Below are positions 1 through 8,961 of a stretch of 64,000 nt of DNA, piece after piece (position 1 is the first letter of the stretch; each line of letters opens with the position of its first letter). The notes under the pieces are model-generated. The model ran no database searches. It was not told the DNA's origin and saw only the letters and a program-made list of their open reading frames with translations. The translations under genes were made by a program, and so were the position numbers. Source of the DNA: Caldicellulosiruptor bescii DSM 6725 (GTDB lineage Bacteria > Bacillota > Thermoanaerobacteria > Caldicellulosiruptorales > Caldicellulosiruptoraceae); assembly GCF_000022325.1 (NCBI RefSeq), contig NC_012034.1, forward strand, positions 62,001 to 126,000. Reading direction: 5' to 3'.

Positions 1-326
1 TTTTAATAAATGGAATTGATAAGATTGCACTTACAAAGCTTGATACGTTATCCGGTCTTCCAAAAATAAAGGTTTGTGTTGGATACAAGTATGAAGGAAA
101 AGTCTTAGATCTTTTCCCTGCGTCTTTGAGGGTTGCAAGAGAGTGTGAACCTGTGTATGAAGAGTTTGAAGGCTGGAGCGAAGAGGAGATAAAAGCTGCA
201 AAAGAGTATGAAGCTTTGCCAAAAAGTGCAAAAAGATATATAGAGTTTATAGAAAAAGAGACAGGTGCAAAGGTTTTTCTCATTGGCACAGGACCGGCAA
301 GAGAGGATATAATAATAAAAGACTAA
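1..326 (+). CDS. purA: Adenylosuccinate synthetase, C-terminal part
   Basis: This is the C-terminal ~107 residues of adenylosuccinate synthase, the GTP-dependent enzyme joining IMP and aspartate in AMP synthesis. The frame is open from base 3 and the gene begins before the window. The segment NGIDKIALTKLDTLSG near the left edge and the closing IGTGPARED-type tail are conserved landmarks of the family. It ends with TAA just before a strong hairpin terminator, so it is the last gene of its transcript. Assignment is from recognition of these conserved stretches; the GTP-binding N-terminus is not visible. Confidence 0.93.
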   Translation, partial: LINGIDKIALTKLDTLSGLPKIKVCVGYKYEGKVLDLFPASLRVARECEPVYEEFEGWSEEEIKAAKEYEALPKSAKRYIEFIEKETGAKVFLIGTGPAREDIIIKD

Positions 327-340
327 AAGTTATTGCTAAT

Positions 341-386
341 AAAAAGCCATCCGAGAATGTAGTTGATTCGGGTGGCTTTTTGTGTT
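341..386 (+). terminator. Rho-independent terminator after purA
   Basis: The arms AAAAAGCCAtCCGA and TTCGGGTGGCTTTTT form a stem followed by a T-rich run, directly downstream of the purA stop codon. Confidence 0.85.
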
Positions 387-425
387 ACTTTGGCAGCAGA
401 AAAAGTGTTTTTTTGTGGGAATAAC

Positions 426-454
426 TTAATTTTTTTTGAGATTGGGTGTATAAT
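426..454 (+). promoter_or_regulatory. Probable sigma-A promoter for the ABC exporter genes
   Basis: TTAATT and TATAAT are separated by exactly 17 bases, 37 bases before the exporter start codon. The -35 is weak and the -10 is consensus. Confidence 0.55.
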
Positions 455-490
455 AAAATTAAATTTTTGAGGAAAAGAGGATGAGAAAAG

Positions 491-2233
491 TTGGACTATC
501 TTAAAAGACTCATGAAGTATTTAGACGACTGCAAACTGTTGGTAGCGGTTGGCCTAATCTTGGCGCTGGCAGGGATATTTTGCAGTATGGCAGTGCCGAA
601 AGTGTCAAAGCACATCATTGACGATGTTCTTGTTGCAAGGCACTTTGAAAAGCTTTACCATTTTGCTATTATTTTGGCAGGACTTGTGCTTTCAAAGGCA
701 ATTTTGAATTATTTTCAGAGCTACATATTCGAATACACATCTCAAAAAGCCATCTATAAGCTCAGAGAGCAGCTCTACACAAAGCTTCAATACCAGTCTT
801 TTGAATATTTTGACAGAGCATCAACAGGAGCTATTATGAACAGAATAGTAGGTGACCTGGAGGCTATTCGAAACTTTTTAAACCAGGGCTTTGTTCAGGT
901 AATTAGCATAGTCATTACATTAATATTGGCACTTTCTATAATGCTTTCAATGAACCTTTTACTTTCATTTTTGAGCTTAGCAACAACACCTCTTATATAC
1001 TCTAACGTCAAAAGCCTTGCCAAAAAACTTCAGCCAACCTTCAGGGAAATAAGAACATCCTTTGAAAAGCTCACATCAAAGGTGCAGGAGAACATTACAG
1101 GTATAAGAGTTGTCAAAGCGTTTGGAAATGAAGAGCTTGAAAAGAAAAGTTTTGGAAAAGTTGCATTTGAGTTTACAAGCAAAAATATCCAGGCTGCTGA
1201 TATAAGGTCGGTGCACAATCCTCTTGCAAATTTCTTAAATGGCTTAAACTCAGTCATAATCCTTGTGGTTGGAGGGTATTTGGCTATAAAAGGGAAGCTG
1301 TCTATTGGCACGCTTTTTGCATTTGTGAGCTATGTGAACTTGTTCTCTGCACCCATTGGTAACATTCAAAACCTTGTGAACCAGTGGCAAAACGCCTTTG
1401 CATCCTTGGAAAAGGTGTTCGAGGTGCTTGACAGTGAGGTTTTAATTCATAGTCCAAAAAATGCTATTCATCTTAAAAACATCAAAGGTGATATAAAGTT
1501 TGAGAATGTGTATTTCAAGTACAAAGATAAGTTTGTTCTAAAGGGAATAAACATTCATATTCAGCCTGGTGAGGTTGTTGCCATTTTAGGTCAGGCAGGT
1601 TCTGGAAAGTCATCTTTAATAAATCTTCTTGCCAGATTTTACGACCCGACATCTGGCAGGATACTCATTGATGATGTTGATGTGAAAAATGTAAAGCTTT
1701 GTTCACTCAGAAGAAACATTGGAATAATAATGCAGGAGACATTTATTTTTTCTGATACAATTGCTGCAAACATAGCGTTTGGAAAGCCAGATGCAAAAGA
1801 AGAAGAGATAAAATGGGCTGCAAAGCTTGCCCGGGCAGATGAGTTCATTGAAAGGCTTCCAGAAGGGTACTCTACCGTTGTTGGTGAGAGAGGGATAGGA
1901 CTTTCGGGCGGTCAGAAACAGAGAATTGCAATTGCCAGAGCGCTCATATACAACCCAAAAATTTTAGTGCTTGATGATGCAACGTCAAGTCTTGATTTTG
2001 AAACAGAGGCTGAGATTCAAAATACTTTGAAAGAAGTGATAAAAGGAAGAACAACAATTATCATAACCCACAGAATTTCCCAGCTTGTTGTTGAGGCAAA
2101 CAAAATTTATTACATGCAAGATGGCAGAATTGTTGAACAAGGAACACATGAAGAGTTGATGAGATTCAAAGGTAGATATTACACAACATTCAAAAAACAA
2201 CTGCTCGAGCGCGCAAACTCACTTCCTGCTTAA
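491..2233 (+). CDS. Heterodimeric ABC exporter subunit, degenerate-site half (TM287/BmrC-like)
   Basis: A 580-residue half-transporter with six predicted membrane helices (about 1-310) and a C-terminal nucleotide-binding domain. Walker A is GQAGSGKSS (367-375), the signature is canonical LSGGQ (471-475), and Walker B reads ILVLDDATSSLD. The catalytic glutamate after Walker B is aspartate (D496), as in the non-catalytic half of TM287/288-type exporters. The start is TTG 491, with a purine-rich GGAAAAGAGG upstream. The partner half follows after 30 bases. Heterodimeric exporters of this class move lipophilic drugs or lipids; the substrate here is unknown. The split of canonical and degenerate motifs is read directly; heterodimer assembly is inferred. 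Confidence 0.88.
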   Translation: MDYLKRLMKYLDDCKLLVAVGLILALAGIFCSMAVPKVSKHIIDDVLVARHFEKLYHFAIILAGLVLSKAILNYFQSYIFEYTSQKAIYKLREQLYTKLQYQSFEYFDRASTGAIMNRIVGDLEAIRNFLNQGFVQVISIVITLILALSIMLSMNLLLSFLSLATTPLIYSNVKSLAKKLQPTFREIRTSFEKLTSKVQENITGIRVVKAFGNEELEKKSFGKVAFEFTSKNIQAADIRSVHNPLANFLNGLNSVIILVVGGYLAIKGKLSIGTLFAFVSYVNLFSAPIGNIQNLVNQWQNAFASLEKVFEVLDSEVLIHSPKNAIHLKNIKGDIKFENVYFKYKDKFVLKGINIHIQPGEVVAILGQAGSGKSSLINLLARFYDPTSGRILIDDVDVKNVKLCSLRRNIGIIMQETFIFSDTIAANIAFGKPDAKEEEIKWAAKLARADEFIERLPEGYSTVVGERGIGLSGGQKQRIAIARALIYNPKILVLDDATSSLDFETEAEIQNTLKEVIKGRTTIIITHRISQLVVEANKIYYMQDGRIVEQGTHEELMRFKGRYYTTFKKQLLERANSLPA

Positions 2234-2263
2234 AAAAGTTTTGTAAAAGGGGGAATTTTTAAA

Positions 2264-4060
2264 ATGGCAGACCCTGTGGCCAAAAAGCCAATGTTTTCTC
2301 AAGAAGAGACAAATTACGAATTGAAGATACCATATTTGAAAAGGCTTTTTAAGTTTCTTCTTCCTTACAAAAAATGGCTGGTTTTAACCTTGATTTTCAT
2401 GTTCGTAGCAACAGTTGCCGAGTTAGTTTCTCCCTACCTTTTGAAACAGGCAGTTGACTACTATATCCCCAAAAAAGATTTCAAGGGAATTTTAATAATT
2501 GGAGTTTTGCTCATTTTGATGCTTTTCATAAACAAAGAGTGCTCGAAAAACAAGATAAGGCTTGCAAACAGAACAGGGCAGATGGTTTTGTTTGATATCA
2601 GAAAAGCTCTTTTTGACCACGTTCAAAGCCTTTCTTTCAGCTTTTTTGAAAAAAACTCAACAGGAAGAATTATTGTTAGAATTGTCAATGACGTCAATAC
2701 TTTGAACAACCTCTTTACAAACGGCATTGTAAATGTAATAACAGACATGTCAAGCTTGGTTTTAGCAGCAATAATAATGTTTTCTATAAATCCTAAGCTT
2801 GCAATAGTGACATTTGCAGCTTTGCCAATTTTTTTAGTAGTTCTTTTTACAACCAGAAACGCCATAAAAAGAAACTGGAGGACTGTGCGAAGGAAAATTG
2901 CAAACTTAAATGCGTATATACACGAAAACATATGTGGTATCAGGGTGATTCAGGCATATGTCAGGCAAAAGGTCAACAGGGCTATTTTCAAAGATGTCAT
3001 AGATGATGTGTTTTTGTCATGGATGAAGGCGGTCAGGATAAACGGCATATTCTCACCTGCGGTTGAGGTATGTTCAATGATAGGAACGCTCATCATCTAC
3101 TTTTACGGTGTAAAGCTTCTTAAAATAAACGGTGTTACAGTTGGAACTTTAATTGCTTTTGTTAGCTATTTAGACAGGTTTTGGCGACCGGTTGTTACAC
3201 TTTCAAACTTTTACAATCAGCTTCTTGTTGCAAGCGCATCGTCAGAAAGGATCTTTGAGGTGCTTTCTATCCAGCCCGAAATAAAAGAGGATAAAAATCC
3301 GGTAGAGATATCTACTTTTAGAAATTCGATCGAATTTAAAAATGTGTGGTTTGCGTACAAAGATGAAGAATATGTTTTAAAAGATGTGTCGTTTGAAATC
3401 AAAAAAGGAATGATGGTTGCGCTTGTGGGTGCAACAGGCTCTGGCAAAACCACAATTGCAAATCTTCTTTCAAGGTTTTACGACCCGCAAAAAGGCAGTA
3501 TCCTCATTGATGGCATTGATCTTAAGAAAATTAGCTTTAAAAGTTTAAGGAAACTTATAGGTATTGTCCAGCAGGAACCATTTTTGTTCTCAGGAAGCAT
3601 CCTTGACAATATTCTGTATGGAAAACCAGATGCCAAGTTTGAAGAGGTTATAGAGGTTTGCAAGTTTTTAGGTGCACACGAATTTATATCGCAGTTTGAG
3701 GATGGTTACTTTACACAGGTAAATGAAAGGGGAAACAGGCTATCTACTGGACAAAAACAGCTGATAAGTCTTGCAAGGCTTTTGCTTCAAAACCCCCAGA
3801 TTCTTATTTTGGATGAAGCAACGGCATCGCTTGATACACATAGCGAGCTTATGGTGCAAAACGCTTTAAACAAGGTGATGAAAGACCGCACTTCAATTGT
3901 GATTGCTCACAGGTTATCTACCATAAAGGATGCAGATCTCATAATTGTAATGGACAAGGGCAGGATAGCTGAAATGGGTACACACGAGAGCCTGATAAGG
4001 AAAAAAGGTATCTATTATGAACTTTGTGCAAGCCAGATAAGATTTGTAAAGGCAGGGTGA
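2264..4060 (+). CDS. Heterodimeric ABC exporter subunit, catalytic half (TM288/BmrD-like)
   Basis: A 598-residue half-transporter paired with the preceding gene. The membrane domain covers about residues 30-340. The ATPase domain has Walker A GATGSGKTT (389-397), a degenerate signature LSTGQ (493-497) and canonical Walker B ILILDEATASLD with catalytic E518. Its consensus Walker A/B would face the partner's good LSGGQ, giving one competent ATP site. Its poor LSTGQ would face the partner's aspartate-bearing Walker B, giving the degenerate site. A GGGGG-containing ribosome site precedes ATG 2264. Substrate unknown. Confidence 0.9.
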   Translation: MADPVAKKPMFSQEETNYELKIPYLKRLFKFLLPYKKWLVLTLIFMFVATVAELVSPYLLKQAVDYYIPKKDFKGILIIGVLLILMLFINKECSKNKIRLANRTGQMVLFDIRKALFDHVQSLSFSFFEKNSTGRIIVRIVNDVNTLNNLFTNGIVNVITDMSSLVLAAIIMFSINPKLAIVTFAALPIFLVVLFTTRNAIKRNWRTVRRKIANLNAYIHENICGIRVIQAYVRQKVNRAIFKDVIDDVFLSWMKAVRINGIFSPAVEVCSMIGTLIIYFYGVKLLKINGVTVGTLIAFVSYLDRFWRPVVTLSNFYNQLLVASASSERIFEVLSIQPEIKEDKNPVEISTFRNSIEFKNVWFAYKDEEYVLKDVSFEIKKGMMVALVGATGSGKTTIANLLSRFYDPQKGSILIDGIDLKKISFKSLRKLIGIVQQEPFLFSGSILDNILYGKPDAKFEEVIEVCKFLGAHEFISQFEDGYFTQVNERGNRLSTGQKQLISLARLLLQNPQILILDEATASLDTHSELMVQNALNKVMKDRTSIVIAHRLSTIKDADLIIVMDKGRIAEMGTHESLIRKKGIYYELCASQIRFVKAG

Positions 4061-4099
4061 TAAGAGGAAGAAAAAGATACTGCGAATATATTTTTGGTA

Positions 4100-4128
4100 T
4101 TTACAAATAACAAGAAAGGTCTTATAAT
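4100..4128 (+). promoter_or_regulatory. Sigma-A promoter for the tRNA pair
   Basis: TTTACA and TATAAT are separated by 17 bases, 24 bases before the tRNA-Lys 5' end. Confidence 0.8.
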
Positions 4129-4151
4129 ATTTAACCGTGTTTAATTTGTGT

Positions 4152-4227
4152 GGGCCATTAGCTCAGTAGGCAGAGCACCAGCCTTTTAAGCTGGGTGTCC
4201 CGCGTTCGAGTCGCGGATGGCTCACCA
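4152..4227 (+). tRNA. tRNA-Lys (UUU)
   Basis: A full cloverleaf. The acceptor arms GGGCCAT and ATGGCTC pair with one G-U. The anticodon stem CCAGC/GCTGG encloses loop CTTTTAA with anticodon TTT at 4185-4187. The T arm is CCGCG-TTCGAGT-CGCGG. The 3' CCA is encoded. Confidence 0.98.
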
Positions 4228-4249
4228 TTTAATTTGAAAAGTGACAGGT

Positions 4250-4324
4250 GGCCCCGTGGTCAAGTGGTTAAGACACAGGCCTTTCACGCCTGTAACAGGG
4301 GTTCGAATCCCCTCGGGGTCACCA
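4250..4324 (+). tRNA. tRNA-Glu (UUC)
   Basis: A full cloverleaf with acceptor arms GGCCCCG/CGGGGTC. The anticodon stem CAGGC/GCCTG encloses CTTTCAC with anticodon TTC at 4283-4285. The T-arm loop is TTCGAAT and CCA is encoded. It is cotranscribed with tRNA-Lys, 22 bases downstream. Confidence 0.98.
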
Positions 4325-4336
4325 TTTGTTTATGAA

Positions 4337-4412
4337 GAGCCGAGTACCTTCCAGATAGGGAGTTGAAAGGCTCCAGGCATGTCCTGCTTGCCAGATGGCA
4401 ACTGGGATATGC
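4337..4412 (+). ncRNA. Structured RNA tail downstream of the tRNA pair (candidate)
   Basis: Two hairpins follow the tRNA-Glu CCA end before the terminator. The first has GAGCC (4337-4341) paired with GGCTC (4369-4373), with an inner CCTT/AGGG. The second has GCATGTCC (4377-4384) paired with GGATATGC (4405-4412), with an inner perfect TTGCC-AGAT-GGCAA. CCAGAT occurs in the loop region of both. I do not recognise an RNA family. It would be cotranscribed with the tRNAs. Confidence 0.45.
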
Positions 4413-4438
4413 TGAATTTAAAAATATGATGTTGAATG

Positions 4439-4475
4439 AATAGGCAGGAAGTTAATTCTTCCTGCCTATTTTGTT
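4439..4475. terminator. Bidirectional terminator between the tRNA unit and the SpoIIM-like gene
   Basis: A perfect 12-bp stem, AATAGGCAGGAA (4439-4450) with TTCCTGCCTATT (4459-4470), is followed by a T-rich tract. It can serve the converging minus-strand gene as well. Confidence 0.85.
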
Positions 4476-4503
4476 TTTGTCTTCTAATTTCCTATCGGCT
4501 CTT

Positions 4504-5079
4504 TTATCTTGCAAAGCTTGAAGTGACAAAAGCTTCTATAAAGGCTGCAAATACTACCAGGAAAGCTCCGCACACAGCGAGAACTAAGAACCTTTTAAAG
4601 GCAATGTTCAGCTTTGGTTTTTCCTTTGAAAAAACTGCGCTTTCCAGAAATATCGCCGATGCTGCGCTGCCTATTATGAATGCTGCAATTTCAAATATCC
4701 CGTGGGGCAAAATCAAAAGTAGGGTTTTTCCAATAGATAATTCTTTTGCTGAGATTGTAGCAACAGCTCCAACTATAAAACCGTTTGTTAGCAGCACAAA
4801 AACAGATATAAGACCGAATGTCAAGGTCCCTACTGTGATGATTATAAGATAGACTTTCATGTTGTTCTTGAGGATTGCAAGAAAGAGAAGGTATGGGCTT
4901 TTTGCGTTTTTCAAGATGTTTTCAAACAATTTCCTGATATACTGGTTGATGAATCTTTGAATTTCATCTCCAAAATAAAGTCCTGCAACAATGCCAAGGA
5001 TACAAGAAAGTACAAAAATCAAAAATGATATTAGAATAAGTCTTTTTTCAGCTTTAAAGGTCTGAACAACAAATTTCAC
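4504..5079 (-). CDS. Stage II sporulation protein M (SpoIIM/DUF95) family membrane protein
   Basis: A 191-residue integral membrane protein with about five hydrophobic segments. The conserved stretch LPHGIFEIAAFIIG is the hallmark of the SpoIIM/DUF95 family. In Bacillus SpoIIM is part of the DMP engulfment machinery, but homologs also occur in non-sporulating lineages, so a sporulation role should not be assumed. The start is GTG 5079, fixed by a strong GAGGAGGT ribosome site 9 bases upstream. It stands alone on the minus strand between the tRNA unit and the hydrolase operon. Confidence 0.85.
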   Translation of the reverse strand: MKFVVQTFKAEKRLILISFLIFVLSCILGIVAGLYFGDEIQRFINQYIRKLFENILKNAKSPYLLFLAILKNNMKVYLIIITVGTLTFGLISVFVLLTNGFIVGAVATISAKELSIGKTLLLILPHGIFEIAAFIIGSAASAIFLESAVFSKEKPKLNIAFKRFLVLAVCGAFLVVFAAFIEAFVTSSFAR

Positions 5080-5187
5080 CTGTTGCTTACCTCCTCAAAT
5101 GCTTTGAAACTCTTTCAACAAAATGATAACAAAACTTGCAACTTAAGTGCAATTCCGAGCAGAAGAAATTTTTTCACAAAATTTTAA

Positions 5188-5216
5188 TTAACTTCTCTTC
5201 ATATTTGGTATATAAT
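5188..5216 (+). promoter_or_regulatory. Sigma-A promoter for the hydrolase/polysaccharide operon
   Basis: TTAACT, a 17-base spacer and TATAAT lie 35 bases before the start codon at 5252. It is the only good promoter seen ahead of the long gene string running to 19.5 kb. Confidence 0.65.
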
Positions 5217-5251
5217 TATTTCTGATATAAATTTACAGGAGGTATGTAAAC

Positions 5252-5884
5252 ATGAAGATAACATACCTTGCACATGCAAGCTTTTTGATAGAGACAAAAT
5301 CGGGGGTAAAAATTTTAACAGACCCGTACGATGGTTCTGTTGGATACACGGTGTTTGAACTGTCACCGGATGTGGTGCTCACATCTCACAAGCATTTTGA
5401 CCATGGCTACACAGGCAACCTAAAAGGAGATTATGTTCTTGTCGACAAGGAAGGCGAATTTAACGTCAAGGGTGTTAAAATAAAAGGCATAAAGACCTTC
5501 CTCGACAAAGAAAAAGGGCAAAAACGAGGAGAAAACATTGTGTTTGTTATTGAGGATGAGTTTTGTGTTGCGCATCTTGGCGATTTGGGGCATGAACTTT
5601 CATCCCCTGAGCTTGAAAAGATGGGGAAAGTTGATATTCTTTTAATTCCTGTTGGCGGTGTGTATACAATTGATGCAAAAGAGTCTTTCAGTGTTGCAAA
5701 GGCTGTAAATCCAAGAGTTGTAATTCCTATGCATTATAAAACAGAAAAGCTCAAATTTGACCTTGGAAAGGTAGAGGAGTTTACAAAGCATTTTGAAGAT
5801 GTTGAAGTGTTGCAGACAAGTGAGATTGAAATCAATAGCCTTCCAGAAAAGCAGAAGGTCATTGTATTAAAATACAAAGGATAA
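5252..5884 (+). CDS. Metallo-beta-lactamase-fold metal-dependent hydrolase
   Basis: A 210-residue MBL-fold protein of the UlaG/UPF0173-like group. The metal motif HxHxDH is H46-K-H48-F-D50-H51. Further likely ligands lie in VAHLGDLGHEL and near PMHYKTEK. The start ATG has an AGGAGGT site. Only 15 bases separate it from the Wzy-like gene, so it is probably the first gene of the polysaccharide operon. The substrate cannot be told from sequence; soluble family members hydrolyse phosphodiester or lactone bonds. Confidence 0.85.
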   Translation: MKITYLAHASFLIETKSGVKILTDPYDGSVGYTVFELSPDVVLTSHKHFDHGYTGNLKGDYVLVDKEGEFNVKGVKIKGIKTFLDKEKGQKRGENIVFVIEDEFCVAHLGDLGHELSSPELEKMGKVDILLIPVGGVYTIDAKESFSVAKAVNPRVVIPMHYKTEKLKFDLGKVEEFTKHFEDVEVLQTSEIEINSLPEKQKVIVLKYKG

Positions 5885-5899
5885 AGGAGAAATTGCAAA

Positions 5900-8107
5900 A
5901 TGGCAAAAAAAAGTGAGAAGAAAAGTATATATCAAAGTGCAAATAAATTTGGTGAAGGTGGAACTTCAATTTTTCCAGGCAAAACACTTGCGGCATACAA
6001 AGCATTTGTGCTTTTTGTCTTTTGTGTGCTTGTTTTGATGAGTCCATATTATAGAGGACTTTATTTTGATTATGAACTAAGTGTATTTCAAGCAGTTATG
6101 GCTGGGATATTTATTCTTTTTGCAATATATCTTTATCTTTCAAAAGAGGGTTTTTTAATAAATTCAAAACTTGAACTTATGCTGCTTCTTTTTATGGTTG
6201 CATATATTGTTCCCTACTTTTTTGCAGCAAACAGAAGGCTTGCTCTTGGAGAATTTTTCAAGTATGCATTTTACTTTGCAGTTTTTTATGTTGCGTCAAG
6301 AATTTCAAAAGGCAAAGCAGAAAAGTTTGCAATTTTGAATACTCTTTTTCTCTCAACAGTAGGTGTTGCATTTTTTGGGTATCAAGCAGCGGTAAAGTTA
6401 ATTCCAGAAACTGCCCGCCCTCTTGGCATGGCCATGAACGGGCTTTGGGTTGGAAATATGATAAACTCAACACTGCAGTATCACAACACAGCAGGAACTG
6501 TGCTGGCGTTCGGATTTATAATCTCTTTGATGCTGGCAATATATAGTAGAAATAAGCTGCTTAAAAGCTTCTATTTTGCCTTTTCAAGCTTTATATTTAC
6601 AGCGTTTTTCTTTACATACTCAAGAGGCTCATATATTACCCTCTTGCTTGCTCTTTTAGTGTTTTTCTTGCTTTTGCCGAGAGAAAAAAGAATTTCGCTC
6701 ATTTTTAACATAGCGATTGTTGGCGCTTTTGTTATTACTTTTTTGAATAAGGTTGGGGCAAACCTAAACGAACATGGGAAAGTAAAACTTTGGCTTGTCT
6801 TGCTCTTCCAGATGCTTCTGGTTTTTGCCCTGACATATGCTTTTGGATTTGTGGAGAGAAGACTTTATGGTATTAGCAACAACATTTATATAGTGGCTGC
6901 AGGCGTTGTTGGCATTTTGGCTATCATTGGTTTTGCCATTGCTCTAAAGATGCATTTGATTCCTTCAGACATGGTCGAGAAAATAAAATCCATAGCTATG
7001 TTCTGGAAAGAGAGAAACTTTGTTGAAAGAATGGTGTTTTACAGAGATGGTTTAAAGATATTCTTAAAAAGTCCTGTATTCGGTTATGGTGGTGGGGCAT
7101 GGGTATCGCTGTATTTTATGTACCAGTCTTATTTATATTTTACAACCCAGTCTCACAACTATTTTTTGCAGGTGCTTCTTGACACGGGGATTGTTGGATT
7201 TAGTATACTTTTAGTGTTTTTATGGCTTTTATTTTCTGCTTCGCTCAAGGCATGGGATAAAAAAGAACAAAAAGAGAATGTTATTATTGCTGGGCTTGTG
7301 GCTGCAGCTATACAGCTTTATTCTCACTCAGTGCTTGACTTTGACTTTTCGCTCGCATCTGTGCAAGTTCTGCTATTTGCAGCTTTAGGGGTATTAGTTT
7401 CAACCTCTTTACAAATTCTTCAGAAGCATAAGCAAGAAAAGGTGATTTACACGAGCAGAAAGACAAATTTTGTACCTGTTTTGCTGGCAATATTTTATCT
7501 GTTTGTGATAGTAATTTCATTGAATTTCAGACTTGGAAATTACTATGCTAACATTGGTCAGCAGGCGCTGCAAGCAGGGAATTTGTCTGCTGCATATTCG
7601 TTTTTGTCAAAAGCTGTCACATACGACTCACTCAATTCCAATGCGCTTTCAGACTATGCGGTTGCTCTATACAGAATAGGTGACCAGAACAAAGATGCAA
7701 ACCTGATTGCGAAGGCAGACGGTTATTTCAGACAGGCAATTGTAAATGACAGGTTCAATCCAAAGATAAGGTTTAAATATGCCGTATATCTTCTTTCTCA
7801 TGGAGCAATAGATAGCGGACTTTCACAGATAGAAGAGGGGATAAAGCTTCAGCCTCTTCAGCCAGCAAACTATGAGCTGAAGGCTGATGCATATGCAAAG
7901 GTTGGAGATTATTACCTTGGAAAAGGTGATAAAGAAAAAGCGAAGAAGTATTTTGAAGTTGTGTTAAAGATTCCTGAGGAAATTGAGAGATTGAAAAAGT
8001 ACAGAGAACACATTCCAAAAGAGCTAATTGGCCAAGAAAAAATTGTGCCGTTTGCGATGACACAAAGAACTCAGCAAATAATTGAAGAAGTCAAGAAAAA
8101 GATATAG
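5900..8107 (+). CDS. O-antigen ligase/polymerase-like (Wzy_C) membrane protein with C-terminal TPRs
   Basis: A 735-residue polytopic protein with about a dozen hydrophobic segments up to residue ~540. The conserved loop THSQNYFLQ-like segment appears as QSHNYFLQVLLDTGIVGF, the Wzy_C signature. After the last helices come tetratricopeptide-like helices (about 560-700). Members of this superfamily join undecaprenyl-linked or exported glycans to acceptors, or polymerise repeat units. Because an ABC exporter rather than a Wzx flippase follows, a ligase role (glycan to wall or protein) is at least as likely as polymerisation. The start has AAAGGAG 9 bases upstream. Confidence 0.82.
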   Translation: MAKKSEKKSIYQSANKFGEGGTSIFPGKTLAAYKAFVLFVFCVLVLMSPYYRGLYFDYELSVFQAVMAGIFILFAIYLYLSKEGFLINSKLELMLLLFMVAYIVPYFFAANRRLALGEFFKYAFYFAVFYVASRISKGKAEKFAILNTLFLSTVGVAFFGYQAAVKLIPETARPLGMAMNGLWVGNMINSTLQYHNTAGTVLAFGFIISLMLAIYSRNKLLKSFYFAFSSFIFTAFFFTYSRGSYITLLLALLVFFLLLPREKRISLIFNIAIVGAFVITFLNKVGANLNEHGKVKLWLVLLFQMLLVFALTYAFGFVERRLYGISNNIYIVAAGVVGILAIIGFAIALKMHLIPSDMVEKIKSIAMFWKERNFVERMVFYRDGLKIFLKSPVFGYGGGAWVSLYFMYQSYLYFTTQSHNYFLQVLLDTGIVGFSILLVFLWLLFSASLKAWDKKEQKENVIIAGLVAAAIQLYSHSVLDFDFSLASVQVLLFAALGVLVSTSLQILQKHKQEKVIYTSRKTNFVPVLLAIFYLFVIVISLNFRLGNYYANIGQQALQAGNLSAAYSFLSKAVTYDSLNSNALSDYAVALYRIGDQNKDANLIAKADGYFRQAIVNDRFNPKIRFKYAVYLLSHGAIDSGLSQIEEGIKLQPLQPANYELKADAYAKVGDYYLGKGDKEKAKKYFEVVLKIPEEIERLKKYREHIPKELIGQEKIVPFAMTQRTQQIIEEVKKKI

Positions 8108-8139
8108 TTGGCTGAACAAAGAAAGGGTGGACTTGTAAT

Positions 8140-8931
8140 TTGAATAGATTTTTGGCAAACTTTCTGAAATACAAAGATCTTTTATATGAGCTTGTTTTGA
8201 GAGATATAAAAATTAAATATAGACGGTCTATTTTAGGTATGTTTTGGAGCTTGCTAAATCCTCTTTTGATGATGATTGTTTTAACGATTGTATTTTCTCA
8301 CCTTTTCAGATTTGACATAAAAAATTATCCTATTTACTTATTGACCGGACAAATTATGTTTGCTTTTTTTTCTGAATCAACCTCAAGTGCAATGAGGGCA
8401 ATTATAGATAACGCTTCACTCATTAAAAAGGTATATATACCAAAATATATATTTCCTGTTTCCAAAGTTTTGTCATCTTTTTTTAATCTAATTTTCTCAC
8501 TTTTGGCAATTGTTTTAGTTACAATAGGAATGGTAGTATTGGGCAATAATGTTAATTTAACGTGGACATTTTTGTTATTTCCTATTCCTTTAATATTCAT
8601 ATTAATTTTTTCAATAGGCATAGGCTTAATTCTGTCTTGCTATGCAGTATTTTTCAGAGATTTGATTCATCTATACTCGGTTGGATTAACTGCTTGGATG
8701 TATTTGACACCCATATTTTATCCTGTGAGTATAATTCCACAAAAATATCTGATATTGATTAAGCTAAATCCGATGTATTATTTTATAGAGTACTTTAGAA
8801 AAGTTACATTTTATGGTACACTACCTACACTAAAGGAAACTCTAATTTGCATTTTGGTAGACATAATATTTTTAGTAATAGGACTTTTAGTTTTTTATCG
8901 AAAACAAAATAAATTTATCTTGTATGTGTAA
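8140..8931 (+). CDS. Polysaccharide ABC exporter permease (Wzm/TagG, ABC-2 type)
   Basis: A 263-residue ABC-2 permease with six hydrophobic helices. The N-terminal ELVLRDIKIKYRRSILGMFW stretch is typical of Wzm/TagG/KpsM exporters of lipid-linked polysaccharides. The start is TTG 8140 with an AAAGGGTGG site. It is followed after 30 bases by the matching ATPase, so the pair would export undecaprenyl-linked glycan across the membrane. Confidence 0.92.
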   Translation: MNRFLANFLKYKDLLYELVLRDIKIKYRRSILGMFWSLLNPLLMMIVLTIVFSHLFRFDIKNYPIYLLTGQIMFAFFSESTSSAMRAIIDNASLIKKVYIPKYIFPVSKVLSSFFNLIFSLLAIVLVTIGMVVLGNNVNLTWTFLLFPIPLIFILIFSIGIGLILSCYAVFFRDLIHLYSVGLTAWMYLTPIFYPVSIIPQKYLILIKLNPMYYFIEYFRKVTFYGTLPTLKETLICILVDIIFLVIGLLVFYRKQNKFILYV

Positions 8932-8961
8932 AAAATTGTTGAAAACTAACTGGAGGTTTGG

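Noticed and set aside
4436-4852. Plus-strand frame opposite the SpoIIM-like gene
   Set aside because: It is a mirror frame of a recognised membrane-protein gene, begins inside the terminator hairpin and shows no family features.
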